Positions 46,247-58,837 are shown, counted from the stretch's first letter. The stretch is DNA of 64,000 nt from Tenrec ecaudatus (GCF_050624435.1 NC_134538.1:116448437-116512436), one strand, 5' to 3'. Numbers and translations are program-made. Notes: a model not told the origin generated them from the letters alone.

Positions 46247-46375
46247 TGACTTCTTTATTAATCTATTTGGGGGTTCTTACAAATTTTATAGCAATCCATC
46301 ATTCACTTATATTAAGCACACTTGTATATATATCAACATTTCTAAGTAAATTTCTTTCTACTATAACCCTTGGGA
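46247..46375 (-). mobile_element. L1 3'-end fragment
   Basis: ttattaatctatttgggggt, tcttacaaattttatagcaa, ttaagcacacttgtatatat and ctttctactataacccttgg correspond in order to the reversed L1 3' end seen better at 21618 and 48040. It is strongly diverged. Confidence 0.65.
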
Positions 46376-48029
46376 ATTTTAATAAATACGTCATTTGATT
46401 TTGTTGTAGATTGTCTGTTGACCACACTTTAAGAAATATTTCTCGATGGCTTTGATTTTATAAAACTTTGAAAACCTCAAAATGTAAACCATATTAAAAG
46501 GTGTTTGTTCACTGAGAAATGATTAACCATTTATTACCTGTATCATTTAGAATTTATTTCAGGATACTCTTTTTTTTACCTGTCATTATACAAATGGTGG
46601 AAAAAAATTTATATGAATATTATTAACATCTCTTTAATTCAAAAAACAAAACACCATGGTTTGACTAAGGCCCACTTTAATCCTTAAAATGACACCGCTG
46701 GTTTTTAGCTTTTCAAAGAGCTCCTTTGCAGCACATTTGTTCAATAAAGTGAGTTTGTTTCTTGATTGCTGATTCCAAGTAAAATGAAATCCTTGACAAC
46801 ATAAATATTTTCTCCACTTATTAAGGTGGATCCAGCTTGAAGATTTTTGTTTTATTTTCAGATGCAATTACTACTGCTGTCTTTAGTCTTTTTGCTCTTT
46901 CTTGGCCAGTGCTTCAGGCCTTCTTTGCTTTTCTGAAGGAGCATTTGCATTATCACACTTTGGTGATGAGCTTTTTCCAATCCTGATGCCATGCTTTCCA
47001 TGTGGTCCAGCCTTGCCTTTGTCAGCATACAGAATGAATAAATATGGTATAAAGATGCAACACTGATACACACCTTTCCTGATTTTAAACCATGTAACCT
47101 GTCTCTTATTCTATTTGAACAACTGTCCCTTGATCTATTTATGGGATCTAAAGATAACAATTAAGGGCTCCAGAGTTCTCATTCTACACAATGTTAACTA
47201 TAATTGGTTATGATTTTTACTGTTGTGAGCTTTTGTACAATCAGTAAAGCACATATAAACATATTTCTGGTATTCACTGTTCTCAGCCAGGATTCATCTG
47301 ACATCAGTTAGGAGGCCCCATTCCATGTTCTGATCTAAATACAGCTGGGGTTCTGGCCTTTCTCTTTTGATGTTCTGCTGCAACAATTTCCCATTTTTTT
47401 TCAGAAAATTGTATTTCTTGTGCTATTAGTGATACAGTTTGGTAATTCCTACATTCCTTTTGATCATCTTTCATTTTAATGGTCACAAATATGTCTCCAG
47501 GTTAGCCAGGTAGCCTGTCTTCCCGATTTCTTGGTATAGTTGAGAGAATGCTTCCCGAGTTAACGAGTTAACACCCATTTGTTGAAATATCTTTTACTTC
47601 TTCAATATCTAGAGTAGTGTTTTTTATCCCAGTGCCCTCAAGACAGCTTGAGATTTCTTCCTTCAGTATAATAGTTTCTTGATTATATAGTATCTCCCCA
47701 AACTGCTCAATAACTACTGATTCTTTTAGTACAGCGACTCCGTGTAATCCTTCAAGCGTTTTTTGCTGCTTTCTGTATTGTTCAATATTTTGGACCTGTG
47801 ATTCTTCAATATTTCAACAAGAGAATTTATTTTCTTTTTCTTTCAGCTTGAGACATGCCAAAATGTTCTTCTATTTTGTGTTTTAGCATCATGTCTTTGT
47901 ACATTTATTGTAATACTGTATCTTCTGGAGCTTCCTGTTTAAATCTCAGTGCACCATTTCTTCCATTTTCTCTAATTACTCTCCATTGAAGATGAGAGTT
48001 CAGAATATTTCCTGGCATCCATTTTGGTT

Positions 48030-48245
48030 ATTATTATTATTATTTTAGCCATTTTATTGGGGCCTCGTATAACTTTTATCACCATCCATCCATCCATCCA
48101 TCCATCCATCCATCCATCCATCCATCCATCCATCCATCTATCCATCCATCCATCCATTGTGTCATACACAATTGTACTTTTGTTGCCATCATCATTCTCA
48201 GAATATAATCTTTCTACTTGAGCCCTTGGTGTCAGCTCCTCATTT
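48030..48245 (-). mobile_element. L1 3'-end fragment inside AfroRTE, with expanded (ATCC)n
   Basis: After a tattattatt tract, ccattttattggggcctcgt opens the reversed L1 end. It is followed by the ATCC array and then acacaattgtacttttgttg, ccatcatcattctcagaata and cttgagcccttggtgtcag. AfroRTE sequence abuts on both sides (gacatccattttgg-like before, tgtttcctgtctttttaaat after). Short similar flanks (ggttatta / ggttattt) may be the target duplication. Confidence 0.82.
48083..48158. repeat. (ATCC)n microsatellite
   Basis: About 18 ccat units with one variant (ctatccatcc near 48138). It sits at the place where the L1 3' end normally has a few catacatccatt units. Confidence 0.97.
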
Positions 48246-48571
48246 TTTGGGTTATTTTTGTTTGTTTCCTGTCTTTTTAAATGAACTTTATATTCTCTGT
48301 GTATGACATCTTTGATGCCATCCTAGTTTGCCTGCTCTTTTGTCAACAGTGCTCAGTGCATCAAATTGGTTATTGAGTTTATGTGGGGCCGGCTGTAGTT
48401 TGGCTTTCATGGATGTGTTCCTTAATTTTCTTCAGCTGCAAATGGAACTCACATTTGAGCAATGGGTGATCCGTTTCGCAGCTGGCCTCTGGCATCGCCC
48501 TGACTGAAGACAGTGAGCTGAGCTGCTCCATCATTTCTTTTCATAGTTGTAGTAATGTATTCCAACTGGTG

Positions 48572-50112
48572 GGGATCTTTATTTGACTGAAAACAAAAAC
48601 ACCAGGGAGTAACATGAAGGGGATGCAACAGAGCAGCAAGGGGAGAAAAGCAACAAAGTCCCCCAGGAATACTGAAAATAGACTGGATTCAGTGGGGGGC
48701 GGGGAGGGCTTGGCACTGCATCAGATCCAATGCGAAAACATTCATAAGGGTCAGCAGACAGACATGGAACTATTCATAGGCTATTTTTCCATGTGTATTT
48801 ATGGATTGTGGGCAAGATAAACAATTGTGAGGATAAAATAATGGGATGGACAGTTCCGGGAGCACAGGGGAGAGGAAGAGGTGGGGAAAAGGGAGGTGGG
48901 AGCCTACAAACCCAGGGACAAAGGAACAACTAGAGATCTAAAATCGATAGCCAGAAGACCTTAGAATACCTGGTGGAGTTCTATGCTGTCCAGCCAAGAG
49001 GAAGTCCCCAGGGCCAAAGGAAAGTCGAACATGGTAGTGGGACAGGAGGAAAGGACAGGGCAATAGAGGAGAGAACTAGGAGGCAAAGACATTTCTGGAG
49101 GTATAAACATAGTTGTGTACATATGTAAATAGATGCATATATAAGCTGGGGATATTTATAGGTTAAGTATTAAAATGGCAGATAGACATTGGGCCTCTAC
49201 TCAAGTAATCCCTCAATGCAATAATGCTTTGTTTCAATAACTGGCATTCTGTGATGCTCACATTCCTGACACTGAAGACAAAATAGGTGCATAAGCTAAT
49301 GTGGTGAAGGAAGCTGATCATGCTTGGGTACTACAAGATGTAGCATCTGGGGTCTTATAGGCTAGAAGCTAAACTAGCCGCCATGTAGCAGGGAAGCAAC
49401 AAAGTCCACAAGGAAGAAGTATACCAACCTGTGTTGATAGGATTAGGTATCAGCCATCACAAGACCCAAAACAAGCAGCCATTTCTATGTGAACAAGGGG
49501 GGTCTGAATGGAGTCCCAAAGCCCATCTATAGACAATTGGACATCCCCCTTCACAGAAGTGTCACAAGGCAAGGATGAGCTAGCCAGGGTGTAGTACAGC
49601 ACCCGTGAAACACACAACATTCCTCTAGTTCTTTCATGTTTCTTCCCTCCCACTGTCATGGCCCCAGTTCTATCTTACAAATCTGGCTAGAACCAAGCAT
49701 GTTAACTGGTATAGATAATAGCTCTCAACACACAGAATCCTGCACAAATCACCCCCTCAAGAGTAGTGATACCATGAGGGTCGGGGGAAGATGCTGGATA
49801 AGTGGGAGAAATGGAGAACTAATCATAATGATTGATGTACAACCTCCCCTTCAGGAGGACGAACAACAGAAACATAGGTGGAGGGAGACAGCAGACAGTG
49901 TAAAATATGAAGATAAAAATAATTTATAAATTATCAAAGATTCATGAGGGTAGGAGGGTAGGGGAGGAATGGGAAAAAAGAGGATCTGATACCAAGAGCT
50001 CAAGTAGAAAGAAAATGTTTTGGAAATGATGATTGCAGCATATGTACAAATGTGCTTGATATAATTGATGAGCTGTAAGAGCCCCCAATAAAATGATTTA
50101 TTAAAATAATAA
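48572..50112 (+). mobile_element. Afrotherian L1 3' region, 5'-truncated, inside AfroRTE
   Basis: This forward L1 3' UTR includes ctggcattctgtgatgctca (49242), ggtgcataagctaatgtggt, gcatctggggtcttataggc, ggaagaagtataccaacctg and atctggctagaaccaagc. It ends with agagcccccaataaaatgat followed by an A/T-rich tail at about 50080-50112; aataaa is the polyadenylation signal. No ORF2 remains. It splits the AfroRTE between its linker and endonuclease parts. A-rich flanks (aaaacaaaaacac / aaaacaacaaaag) may be the target duplication. Confidence 0.85.
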
Positions 50113-50796
50113 ATAAATTTAAAGATAAAACAACAAAAGATATTTCCAGCGAATAAAGAACTGGTTTTGCAAAGTTCTATCATGTGGTCTTCAACATCTT
50201 TTCTGTCATCAAGGTCATACTTTCTAGTGACTGTTTTTTTTTTTCATTGACTCTAGCTTTTACATTCTAATCACCAGTAATTTTAAGTTCCTCCTGATTG
50301 CTTGCTTGATATATTCCAAATTGCAGAAGTTTTCAAAATTCTAAAGTATCTTCTTTTTCAGTATTAATGGCTGGTTCATATATAGAAATCTAAGTTGTAT
50401 TGACTGGTTTTCCTTATAGGGGTGTGGATATTATCGTATTAGTGGCTGTGCTATTCTTCAGGGTGGATCTTGAAATGTCCTTTTTGAAGATGAATGTGAC
50501 ATTTTTACTCTTCAGTTTGTCACTATAGGCATAGTACACAATATATTTGTTAGAAACAGGCAATACCTTTTCATTTCAATTAAATGTATGTGCATTCCAT
50601 CTTAAGTTTTAAAACTTCTAATTTTCTAGGTCCATAGTGTGTGCATTCAAAGTCTAATTATTTACAATAATCGGAATAAACATTTAGCTACATGTATCTT
50701 GCTTAATTTTCTCTTTTATATCATTAAAATCTGTCTCAGTTACCCCCAAAGAAATGGTATAGGGTGCCATCTAACTTCCTTTGGCTATATATAACC

Positions 50797-50985
50797 TAAA
50801 CCAAACTGAACTGCCATGAGTCAATGCTGACTCATAGTGACCTCATAGGTCAGGGTAGAAATGCTCTGTGAGTTTCCATGATTGCCACTTTTTGTGGTAG
50901 TAGAAAGCCCCGCCTTTTTCTAGTGGCACTGCTGGTGGTTTTGAACTGCTGACCTTGCACTGAGCAGCCGAATGCTGCTACTTGG
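50797..50985 (-). mobile_element. AfroSINE
   Basis: caatgctgactcatagtgac, ctcataggtcagggtagaaa, ggcactgctggtggttttga, actgctgaccttgcactgag and cagccgaatgctgc run from tail to tRNA-like head. The middle is close to consensus. Confidence 0.9.
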
Positions 50986-51283
50986 AACCATTTCAAAGGA
51001 AAATTGAATTCTATACAAGCCCAATGCCAAATGTCACAAAGTAAGGGTTAGACATACCTCCACCCTCCCACCCCTTGGCCATATTCTAACATCAACTATC
51101 CCTCCAATGGACTCTGCTGGGGTCGATAATCTGCTGCAGTGACTACATGGAACTTGTGGATAATAAATACAATTATGATGGTTTATTAGGGAAGTTAAAC
51201 AGGTCACCTTGAGCCAGTATCACAAAACATTGATGATACAGTCCTTTTGTCTGTTGTGCCTTTTCTTAGCCATTCAGGCAGGC

Positions 51284-51285
<2 letters not shown>

Positions 51286-51357
<72 letters not shown>
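51286..51357. repeat. (CT)n microsatellite
   Basis: A nearly pure run of more than 30 CT units with a terminal tttct interruption. The leucine-serine repeat it encodes on the + strand is an artefact. Confidence 0.97.
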
Positions 51358-51740
51358 AGCCTCTGACCTCTTCCCCTGTCCATTACTGTTACAAAGCTTT
51401 AGTTCTGATAAAAGCCTATTCTGCAAGTCAGCCTCCTGCCTGAAAGGCACTTAGCTTTACTCCTTCAGTGGACTGGGAAACCAGCTGACTGTCTCCTGGT
51501 CTCTGTTACAGCCATAACTTCTTTTACATGGTCTCTACACTGGGATCCAACACAAGCCTGGCTCCTCCTCCTGCCGGTCATGGAATTCACTATTCCTGAT
51601 TCTGAGATGGTTCACTTTTATACCCAGCAGAACAGCCAAACAGAACAACCTCCTGGTTAGATTCCTCTACACCTTATTTACATGCTCCCACACAGTCACT
51701 TGGGTTGGGGCTAAAAAACTAGATGGAAGAGCCATGTTAA

Positions 51741-54473
51741 GTAACTTTATTTACTTCATTGAACCCCTGTGTCTCCACAAAGTATTAGTATACATCCAAT
51801 GGAATATTTGATATCTAATCTCCAGAGAAATCAGTCACTGGTATCCATTGCCATCAATAGGAAAAAATATTCATATAATTGGCTTCCTAATCTTTAATTA
51901 TTTTAGAATGATTACAAGAAAGTGGGAAAGCACATCTTTTATATTTTATATTACATTGAGGTAAAATAGCAAGGACTGTTTTCATTCCTCTATCTTTTAA
52001 AAAATATATACCTCGACATTCTTCCTTTTATCTGACTATGTTTTAGTTAATATGGATACAGTGCAATTATTTGAGCCACTGTATAAGTTTAATGTGCCTT
52101 TCACCATTGAGCATGGTTTATACATTCTTGATATTCAAGAACCTAGGTAGAATTGCTATTTGTGTAATAACTCAGTTTTTCTCTAATTGAAAGATGGTTT
52201 CTATCACTTCATTAAAACTGCACGCATTTCACATGCAGGGGTAATCATTTCACATGCAGGGATTATTTCAAGGTAATTCAAGTATAATTGTCTTTTTATT
52301 TCATTAGTTTTCAATATTAGCACTGATAATTTTTCCTTGTCTTTGCTGTTTACTAATGACTTGGTGATATTTGAAGTTTAAAACCAAGGGTAAACATTTC
52401 TAATCCAAATTGTTACATTGACATGGGAGATGGCCCAAAAGTTTTCTTCTTTTTTTAATAATGTATTTGGTGTTAATTTATTGTTTGAGTTATTCTCTAA
52501 GTCTTAATAAATTTATTTACTCTATGCTGTTAGCAATTTAGTATCTCAGTCTTTTCTGGTATTATCTCAAATACAGTAATATTTTAGGCAAAAGAGATTT
52601 AAAGCAGTGGATGGCTTTTACACCTGGGAAAGAAGCTAGCTTTTCCAGCCCCTTTTAAGACCGGATGTGGGACCACCGCCTCTGTAAACAGCTCCCGTTT
52701 TCTGTTTGACTGGAATCTTGCAAAACAAGCAAACAAACAAACAAACAAAAAACCCCAAACCTTACTGAAGAAAAACTGACTGTTAGAAAATATTAAGGTA
52801 CTTAAGATGAAATGTATTTTTTGTGGTATGTCCTATGCCAGCAGTACCCTTTTATAACATAGATAGTTGAAATCTTAACCATGTTGAATTTCTGCAGATT
52901 AATCTGGGTAATCTGAAGATTTACTTCATTACTGGAAAAGTGGACATATAGTCCTGGTGAGTCAGAGGGAGAAATGGAGATTGTACTACAAATAATTGGC
53001 CACTCCTAGTCAATCTTCTGCTGGAAATCATGAAAATTTCTTGTAACACATAAAGCAGGCAAATTAGAGAGCTGACTCCCATCTGATTCTATCCTGGTGT
53101 GGGAGATGCTTGTGTCAGATTCAAAGCCATTTTTGAGTTAGCTTTTTAACACCTTGGGATTCTGTGCTTTCTGAGATTTTATATGTGTAGTCCTATGAGC
53201 TGTCAGTACTTCTCAATATTGACAAGTGCAGGGCAAACAGCAGATGGTCAGATGTTGATGGAGACATTTGTTAATGGGCCAGTTTTGAATTAGAATTACA
53301 GCTTTTTTTGCCTCTTTTTTGGCCTTTTTTTTAAACACGTTATACACTTTTTACACTATTTATCCTGGAAAGAGAAAATAAAGAAAAGGTCTTGTCTGTT
53401 TTCTTTATGAGGAGGCGAAAAGGTTAGGATGATGTAAACTCTTAGTAAAGGCAGCTACTACATTATGAATGAGTATGCTTATGTACATCTTTAAAACCAT
53501 TGTACTTTCTATGGTAAACATTTTTAGAAACATTGTTTCACTTTGATAACTCTGCTAGTCCCTTCAGTCAGTAACATTTTCTGCATTGGATGCATAGATT
53601 AATACATATTGAAGTGTGTGTGAATGATGTTTCCCATTACCTGTTGTAAACACCTCCAGGGGGAAGAATGATGTCTTGTATAGGAGATATGAGACTAGAC
53701 TTCTTAGGATCTTGAGGACTGTACACATTCACAGTAATTGCTCACAAAATTTTCTAGAAAGAGTGTTTGCGTCTTTTCTATTCTTAATGTACCAGCTTCT
53801 TTGCTAATGAGCTATTTCTTGTTGGTGGCATAGTCCCTAAGATCTTTAAGGAATCCCAAAAGGATGTGGCATCAGATTTCAACTCTAGGTTTGCACAATT
53901 ATCTGAGAGCAGAGAGAATATTCAACTCTCCCAGGAGGCTTTGCTTTGAACATGAGAAAATATGAATGTTTGCACATAGATAATGGGTAGTGACTGCCCA
54001 CTGATGGAGGAAGTTTGAGGCCTAAAAAGGAATTTCTTTAAAGTCTCCATTACTTCTCATGGCACCAGGATCCTTCAGCGTTCGGTCTAATCTTACTGCC
54101 ACAGATACTTTCACTGAGTAAATTAAAATGTTCTACTGACTGTCATTGAAATCTTCCATGCCCCCAGTGTCCGATCTGAAAGCAGATTTCTGGAATGCTA
54201 TTTTATAATAATTTTGCTTGTTCTGTCCTAAGGCCTGAGGATCCCAGGAAGCAGCTTGCCCGATCTCATCATTTCCTCCTCCACCTTCTAGTGTGTGATC
54301 GTGTGCGTGTATCTGCCTGTGTGTGTCAACGTAAAGACATGTGACGTATGTTTTACCTACCACTGAATTATAAAACAAACCAAAAAATACCTGTAAGCAA
54401 ACACTCTACAATTTCAACTTTGAAACTGTTACAATGGACTCTGAATGTTTAGTTACCTTCTAATAGAGTGCAA
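51741..54473. other. AT-rich intron DNA
   Basis: No gene was recognised. A (CAAA)n-like run lies at about 52723-52748, possibly a retroposon tail. A short duplication (ttcacatgcaggg at 52228-52240 and again at 52249-52261) is visible. Confidence 0.5.
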
Positions 54474-54664
54474 ACCCACATCAAGTCGATATTGACTCAC
54501 GGTGACGCCATGGGACAGGGTGGGAAGGGCCCCTGTCTGAGATGAAAACTGTTTATAGGACTTCAAAGGCCTGTCTTTCTCCTGAGGAGCTGTTGGTGGT
54601 GGTTTCAGACTGCTGACCTGGCAGGTGGCAGCCCAATAACTAACCATTACACCCGTGGGGTCCT
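54474..54664 (-). mobile_element. AfroSINE, full length
   Basis: acatcaagtcgatattgact, acggtgacgccatgggacag, ggtggtttcagactgctgac, ggtggcagcccaataactaa and cattacacccgtggggtcct give a complete copy from tail to head. Confidence 0.9.
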
Positions 54665-57520
54665 CCCATAACTAGCGCTGGTAATTCTCTCAACAACCCA
54701 AGACCAAAGGCCAATAAATTCGACATTACTCACTGCATTTTAAAAATGAAGAAGCCCAGGCTGAGAAAGTTTCTGGTCACACCTCAATTAAACATGATCC
54801 ATCAAATTAGAATCTAAATGGCTAAGCTTCATGACTCCAAGACGCTGTGAGGGGACGCGATCCTCCGCTAGAAAACATACCTCTTATTACTTTGCAGCCT
54901 ATGTATCGAAATGGTGCTTTGTTAACTTAATACATGTTCAAGAACGGAGATGGGAAAACCTCAGAAGATCTTCACGCAGCTGGATTGCTTTTAATATATA
55001 AAGGAAACATACAAGTGAACGTGTCCGCACCATCAGCGTTACTGTCCAAGCTTAGTAAGCGTGAACATGTAAAAGAGCCGTAGAAACGAGAGGGGGAAAG
55101 ATAAATGCCTGTAAAAGAAAACACTAAATGGAGAAAAATCGGGGTAACAAAAGGGATTAAAGCAATCTTTCATACTTTTCCCCATTACACTTTAAAAAGT
55201 GATTTTGTTGGTTTTTCTTGGGAAAATAAAAAAGTTTAGAGGATCAACGCCTGTGTCTTCATCGTGGTCTACAAAAGATGGTATAGGGCCTCCCATTGAT
55301 TGTAAGCACGATTTTGTGTTGCTCCTAAGGAGAAGGCGCTACCCCTCCAGAGAAGCCAGTGGAGCAGTGTTGGGTGCTTCTGATGCCCTGCACTTTGCCT
55401 TCCTGCGCTCCGCTGCCTGAATGCGTGCTCCTGAGGCCCTCTCTGGTGCCCGAGAGCTCGAACACGGAGATTCTGCGACCTTCACGGGTCTTCTGTGAAG
55501 TGGAAAAGATGGTGAAAAATGAACTGGGGTTTATTTTCACAATTAATTGGAATTATACACTGATAGAAAAGTAGTGTTCAGAACATCCTGCTTTGTTTTC
55601 TAATCTGTCTTTTCTTGAGCTAGTCACACATGCATCTAGCCACTGGGGAAGGAAGGCAAGAAAAACACACAGAACTATGGTCTCTTTCTTGATTATGAAA
55701 GGTAGTGAAATTTCGGAATCAATTGGATATAAGTAGCAAGCAAGTAAGATTTTGGGGTGGAGAGATAGCTCAAGTTTAAATACAAACAGGAGGTGCCCTT
55801 GTGAATCTGAACAATTTATACTACTATAATGTGCTTTAGTTTCATTTTTCATTTGCATCTAGCTAAGAAAATAGAAAAAGTAATTACTACTGGATTTTCT
55901 CTGCCCCCTCACCCCCCGGGGGGTATTTTGAAATAGAATATGTCTGAAATACTGCAGAAGAGACCTTTTTTGATCAGCTATTCCTCCTGATTTTCTGCAC
56001 TCCTCAGAGAATTAAGAATTCACTGAAGAACTGTGAAACCTGACCGTCTTCATGGTACCTTTCATTGTTGGAGTGTCATCGTGCTATAAATAAAATATGC
56101 CACCCATGGCACATCCCAGCATGATGAAATATTTGTGAATTTGAAGAAACATTATTAAATTTAGTAGTACAAAATAAGCTAACAGTATCGCTAAAAATGT
56201 ATGTTTTAAAATGACTTTTATATATGATTCTTGATGGTCCATCATTGACCTTAAAATTCAGACATAAACTTATATTCAAGACAAAGGTTTCATCTCTTTT
56301 TCTCCCCCCGCCCCACCAAGAGAAAAGAATTGAAATAGCAACAAATATACCCTAAATTTTGTGGAGAAGAATTAGTCATGCGTACTTCCAGGAGGGATAT
56401 CATAAATATTTCTGTCCTTCATTAAAACAGCTTCTTCTGGTTGTGTATTACAAATATGAGCCCTAGGGAGGGCTGACAATAAACATCACTTTGTAACACA
56501 TTTAACAATTTATAATGAACATCTGGTCCTTGAAAATACTTTTTCAAGGAAATATCTCAAATGCAAAAATTAGTAATTAAAGTGTCACAGCTTTTTTTGA
56601 AACAGTTTTTTAGCGCCTCCCCCACAATATTTAATTGGCCACTACTCTACTGAATACAGTGTGTGTATGTGTCAAGGATGCTGATTTAATTGTCTCAGGT
56701 AGATATAATTATTTTTACTTTATCCTTAAAAGCCAAACTTTCCTCATATATTTTTACAATGAAAGAATTAACTTTGTATTTGGTACCTTTGCACTATAGT
56801 CTTTCAGTGGTTGTGGGATTATGTTTTATTTTATTCTGTGTACCTGTGTTGTGCATTTGTGCTAAGTGCCTTTCTAAATGGGCACTCCCTTAGCTTCAGA
56901 AGGTTACGATTAGGGTGTTAAAATGTAATTTGAGACAGGAATTAATTTCATCCCCCATCTCCTGTGCACATGTATCTTCCACCTACTGCACATTCTGCAC
57001 TTTCTAATGCTGTGCAATTGCAGTTGATATAAAAGTTTCCACAGGAGAATGTAACACAAAATAAGAATTGGGAATTTGGTTCATGAAATGGAGGGGATCC
57101 ACTTTCACAGTGTTTTTATTGTCTTGCCGAATGTAGTTATTGTAATGATTATTGCCATTTGAATGAGGAAAAGTTCTTGCTTAATGACAGCTGGTGGTTT
57201 CTAGGGAACTTTTTAAAAGAGTTCAAGTAATTTCACAATTTAAACAGGTTTTGAAATTATCTGGGAAAAAAAACTCTAGTTCATTTTTTCTAAGCGTGCT
57301 TGAAATTTTCTATTTTAAGTATTAATGCCTAAATGTTATAAAATGAAACAAACAAAAAACATTAAATACAGTGCTTGAAAGCTTATCCATTATAGGTGGT
57401 ATCTTGCTGCACTGTGTTCCAAAAATATCTTTATCAGTGAGTCCTTTGAAAGATAAACAGTGTACTTCATAATAAGTACAATAGGTTCCCAGTGGCCCAT
57501 TAAACTTCCAACATTTCACA
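54665..57520. other. Intron DNA, unrecognised
   Basis: No family was recognised. Local GC is raised at about 55330-55480. A c/g run with an accccccggggggt palindrome lies at about 55911-55923. Confidence 0.45.
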
Positions 57521-57619
57521 TAGAGATATTGTAATATAGCTATCTTGCTGTTTTTAAAGCCAATTTAACCTGCAGTATTCTATATAGAGATATTGTAATA
57601 TAACTATCTTGCTGTGTTG
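57521..57619. repeat. Two-unit direct duplication
   Basis: tagagatattgtaatatagc plus tatcttgctg (57521-57550) recurs at 57585-57614 with one change, at a spacing of 64 bases. The spacer is not repeated. Confidence 0.85.
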
Positions 57620-58183
57620 AATAACCACCAGTCTTTAATATTTATTTATTCATCAAGCATATATTTAGAAATAATGAAAGACATATTTCAGAACTAGGAG
57701 TGGAGGATAGAGGTGCAAGGACAGAAATTTGTAGGGAAAAATGCGCTGATATTTCCTTCCATAGGAAATGGTGGTCCCTATTCCACCATGAGATTGGGAA
57801 ACGTCTGTCTTCTGGTCATAGCAGTGAAGGCTCCCTAGGTTCAATGAGACTGTCAGTCTGGGAAGAACAAAGTATAAGGTTGAGGAAGATTTGCACTTCT
57901 CAGGGAAATTGCAATCAGAGGAACAGTGACCAATCCTTGAATTCCTATCTAGTGACATTTTAAAAAAAGATATTGGAACCAGTTGAAGAGAGTTGCTACT
58001 ATGGACCAGGAGGAGCAGCATCTCCATCAGGCTCTGTATTTCAGTCGGGGCTGAAGCGGGCATGAGCATTTCACTACATTAATGTGATTTACACTCCATC
58101 TAAAAGCATCAATTGATTCTTATGTCATGCCCGAAGTTTCCCCTTGGGTCTTGAACCAAAATTCAGCTAAAAAGAACCCTATC

Positions 58184-58259
58184 TATGGTATTCGCAATGG
58201 AAGATAGTTTCTGATGATTTCTGCCTAATTCTGACTGACTTCAAATTATACTTGAAATG
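58184..58259. repeat. Dispersed local repeat, unit 1
   Basis: tatggtattcgcaatggaag, gatgatttctgcctaattct and gacttcaaattatacttgaa match unit 2 at 58838-58914 over about 75 bases. Family unknown. Confidence 0.7.
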
Positions 58260-58837
58260 CGTCATTTCTTTAATCAGTCTGATGAGGGTCACTAGACAAA
58301 TATAATGCAAATACGTTTCTCTTACATTTGGCATGCTAATGCAATGCTTCATTCATACAGCAAAGAATAAATTCTTTCTGAAGAGAAAAAACGTTTTTGT
58401 TTCTTTCCATTCTTCATTTGAATGTTTCAGGGATTTATTGTTTTTATTTAAAATATTTTATATCCAAATAAGAAAAAAATGTCACTCAAAAACATCAACT
58501 GCATTAATTTCTTAGGAATTTTTATCCAATGGAATTTAATTAATTAGAGATTTAATTATATACTATAACTTCAAAGAAGCTACTTTTTCTGTGTTTTTCA
58601 TCACTTCATATTTTCAGTACTCACTTGGCTGTATAAAATGTGGCTATAAAATTCACACATATCTGACTATTTTTCCATTGAAAAATTTACCTTGTTAATT
58701 AAAAAAATCATTTGCTATTTCAAATCTGTAAAATTTTGGTCATATGCATATTGAAGTCTTAATAATTCATAATTTTTATTCGACACTGTTGCATATTTTG
58801 GTTTCTGTGAAAATAACTTAGAATAAATAAGAACACC

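Larger units (their letters stand above)
45996..46445 (+). mobile_element. MER5A-like ancient hAT fragment, itself interrupted
   Basis: The left part (actttaacaccatagcaatt, acctacaggatttattaaaa, gaaattctgattcagtagg) and the right part (ctgttgaccacactttaaga, 46418-46437) match the two halves of MER5A, a eutherian-wide non-autonomous element. Between them lie a mariner-like MITE and an L1 3' end. This block separates two parts of the AfroRTE. Confidence 0.7.
45485..50760 (-). mobile_element. Nearly complete AfroRTE LINE, broken by later insertions
   Basis: Read on the minus strand it runs from the endonuclease part (50760-50120) through the linker (48565-48245) and reverse transcriptase (48030-46650) to the carboxyl end and 3' tail (about 45995-45485). 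Landmarks on the + strand follow known RTE order: aagtaaaatgaaatccttgac at 46778 (given here minus its last base), atacacacctttcctgattt at 47067, ttcagccaggattcatctga-like at 47282, tttcctgtctttttaaatga at 48266 and ggatattatcgtattagtgg at 50427. All frames are riddled with stops and shifts, so no protein is made. Removing the inserted DNA leaves about 2.7 kb, close to one full RTE ORF. It is the longest transposon in the window. Confidence 0.82.
50750..51740. repeat. Unclassified interspersed repeat, copy 2, interrupted
   Basis: gccatctaacttcctttggc at 50768 and cctctacaccttatttacat at 51665, with gaagagccatg near 51726, match copy 1 at 22548-22972. Here the element is interrupted by an AfroSINE and a CT array. 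Identity outside these blocks is low, so the extent is uncertain. Confidence 0.4.

Noticed and set aside
46858-47160. Minus-strand frame of 100 codons as a host gene
   Set aside because: It lies within the decayed AfroRTE reverse-transcriptase region and is a shadow of that element.
48083-48158. Regularly spaced short repeats that might suggest a CRISPR-like array
   Set aside because: They are a plain tetranucleotide microsatellite without spacers, in a mammalian genome.
51209-51454. Leu-Ser repeat membrane-like protein on the + strand
   Set aside because: It is the translation of a CT microsatellite, not a signal or membrane segment.
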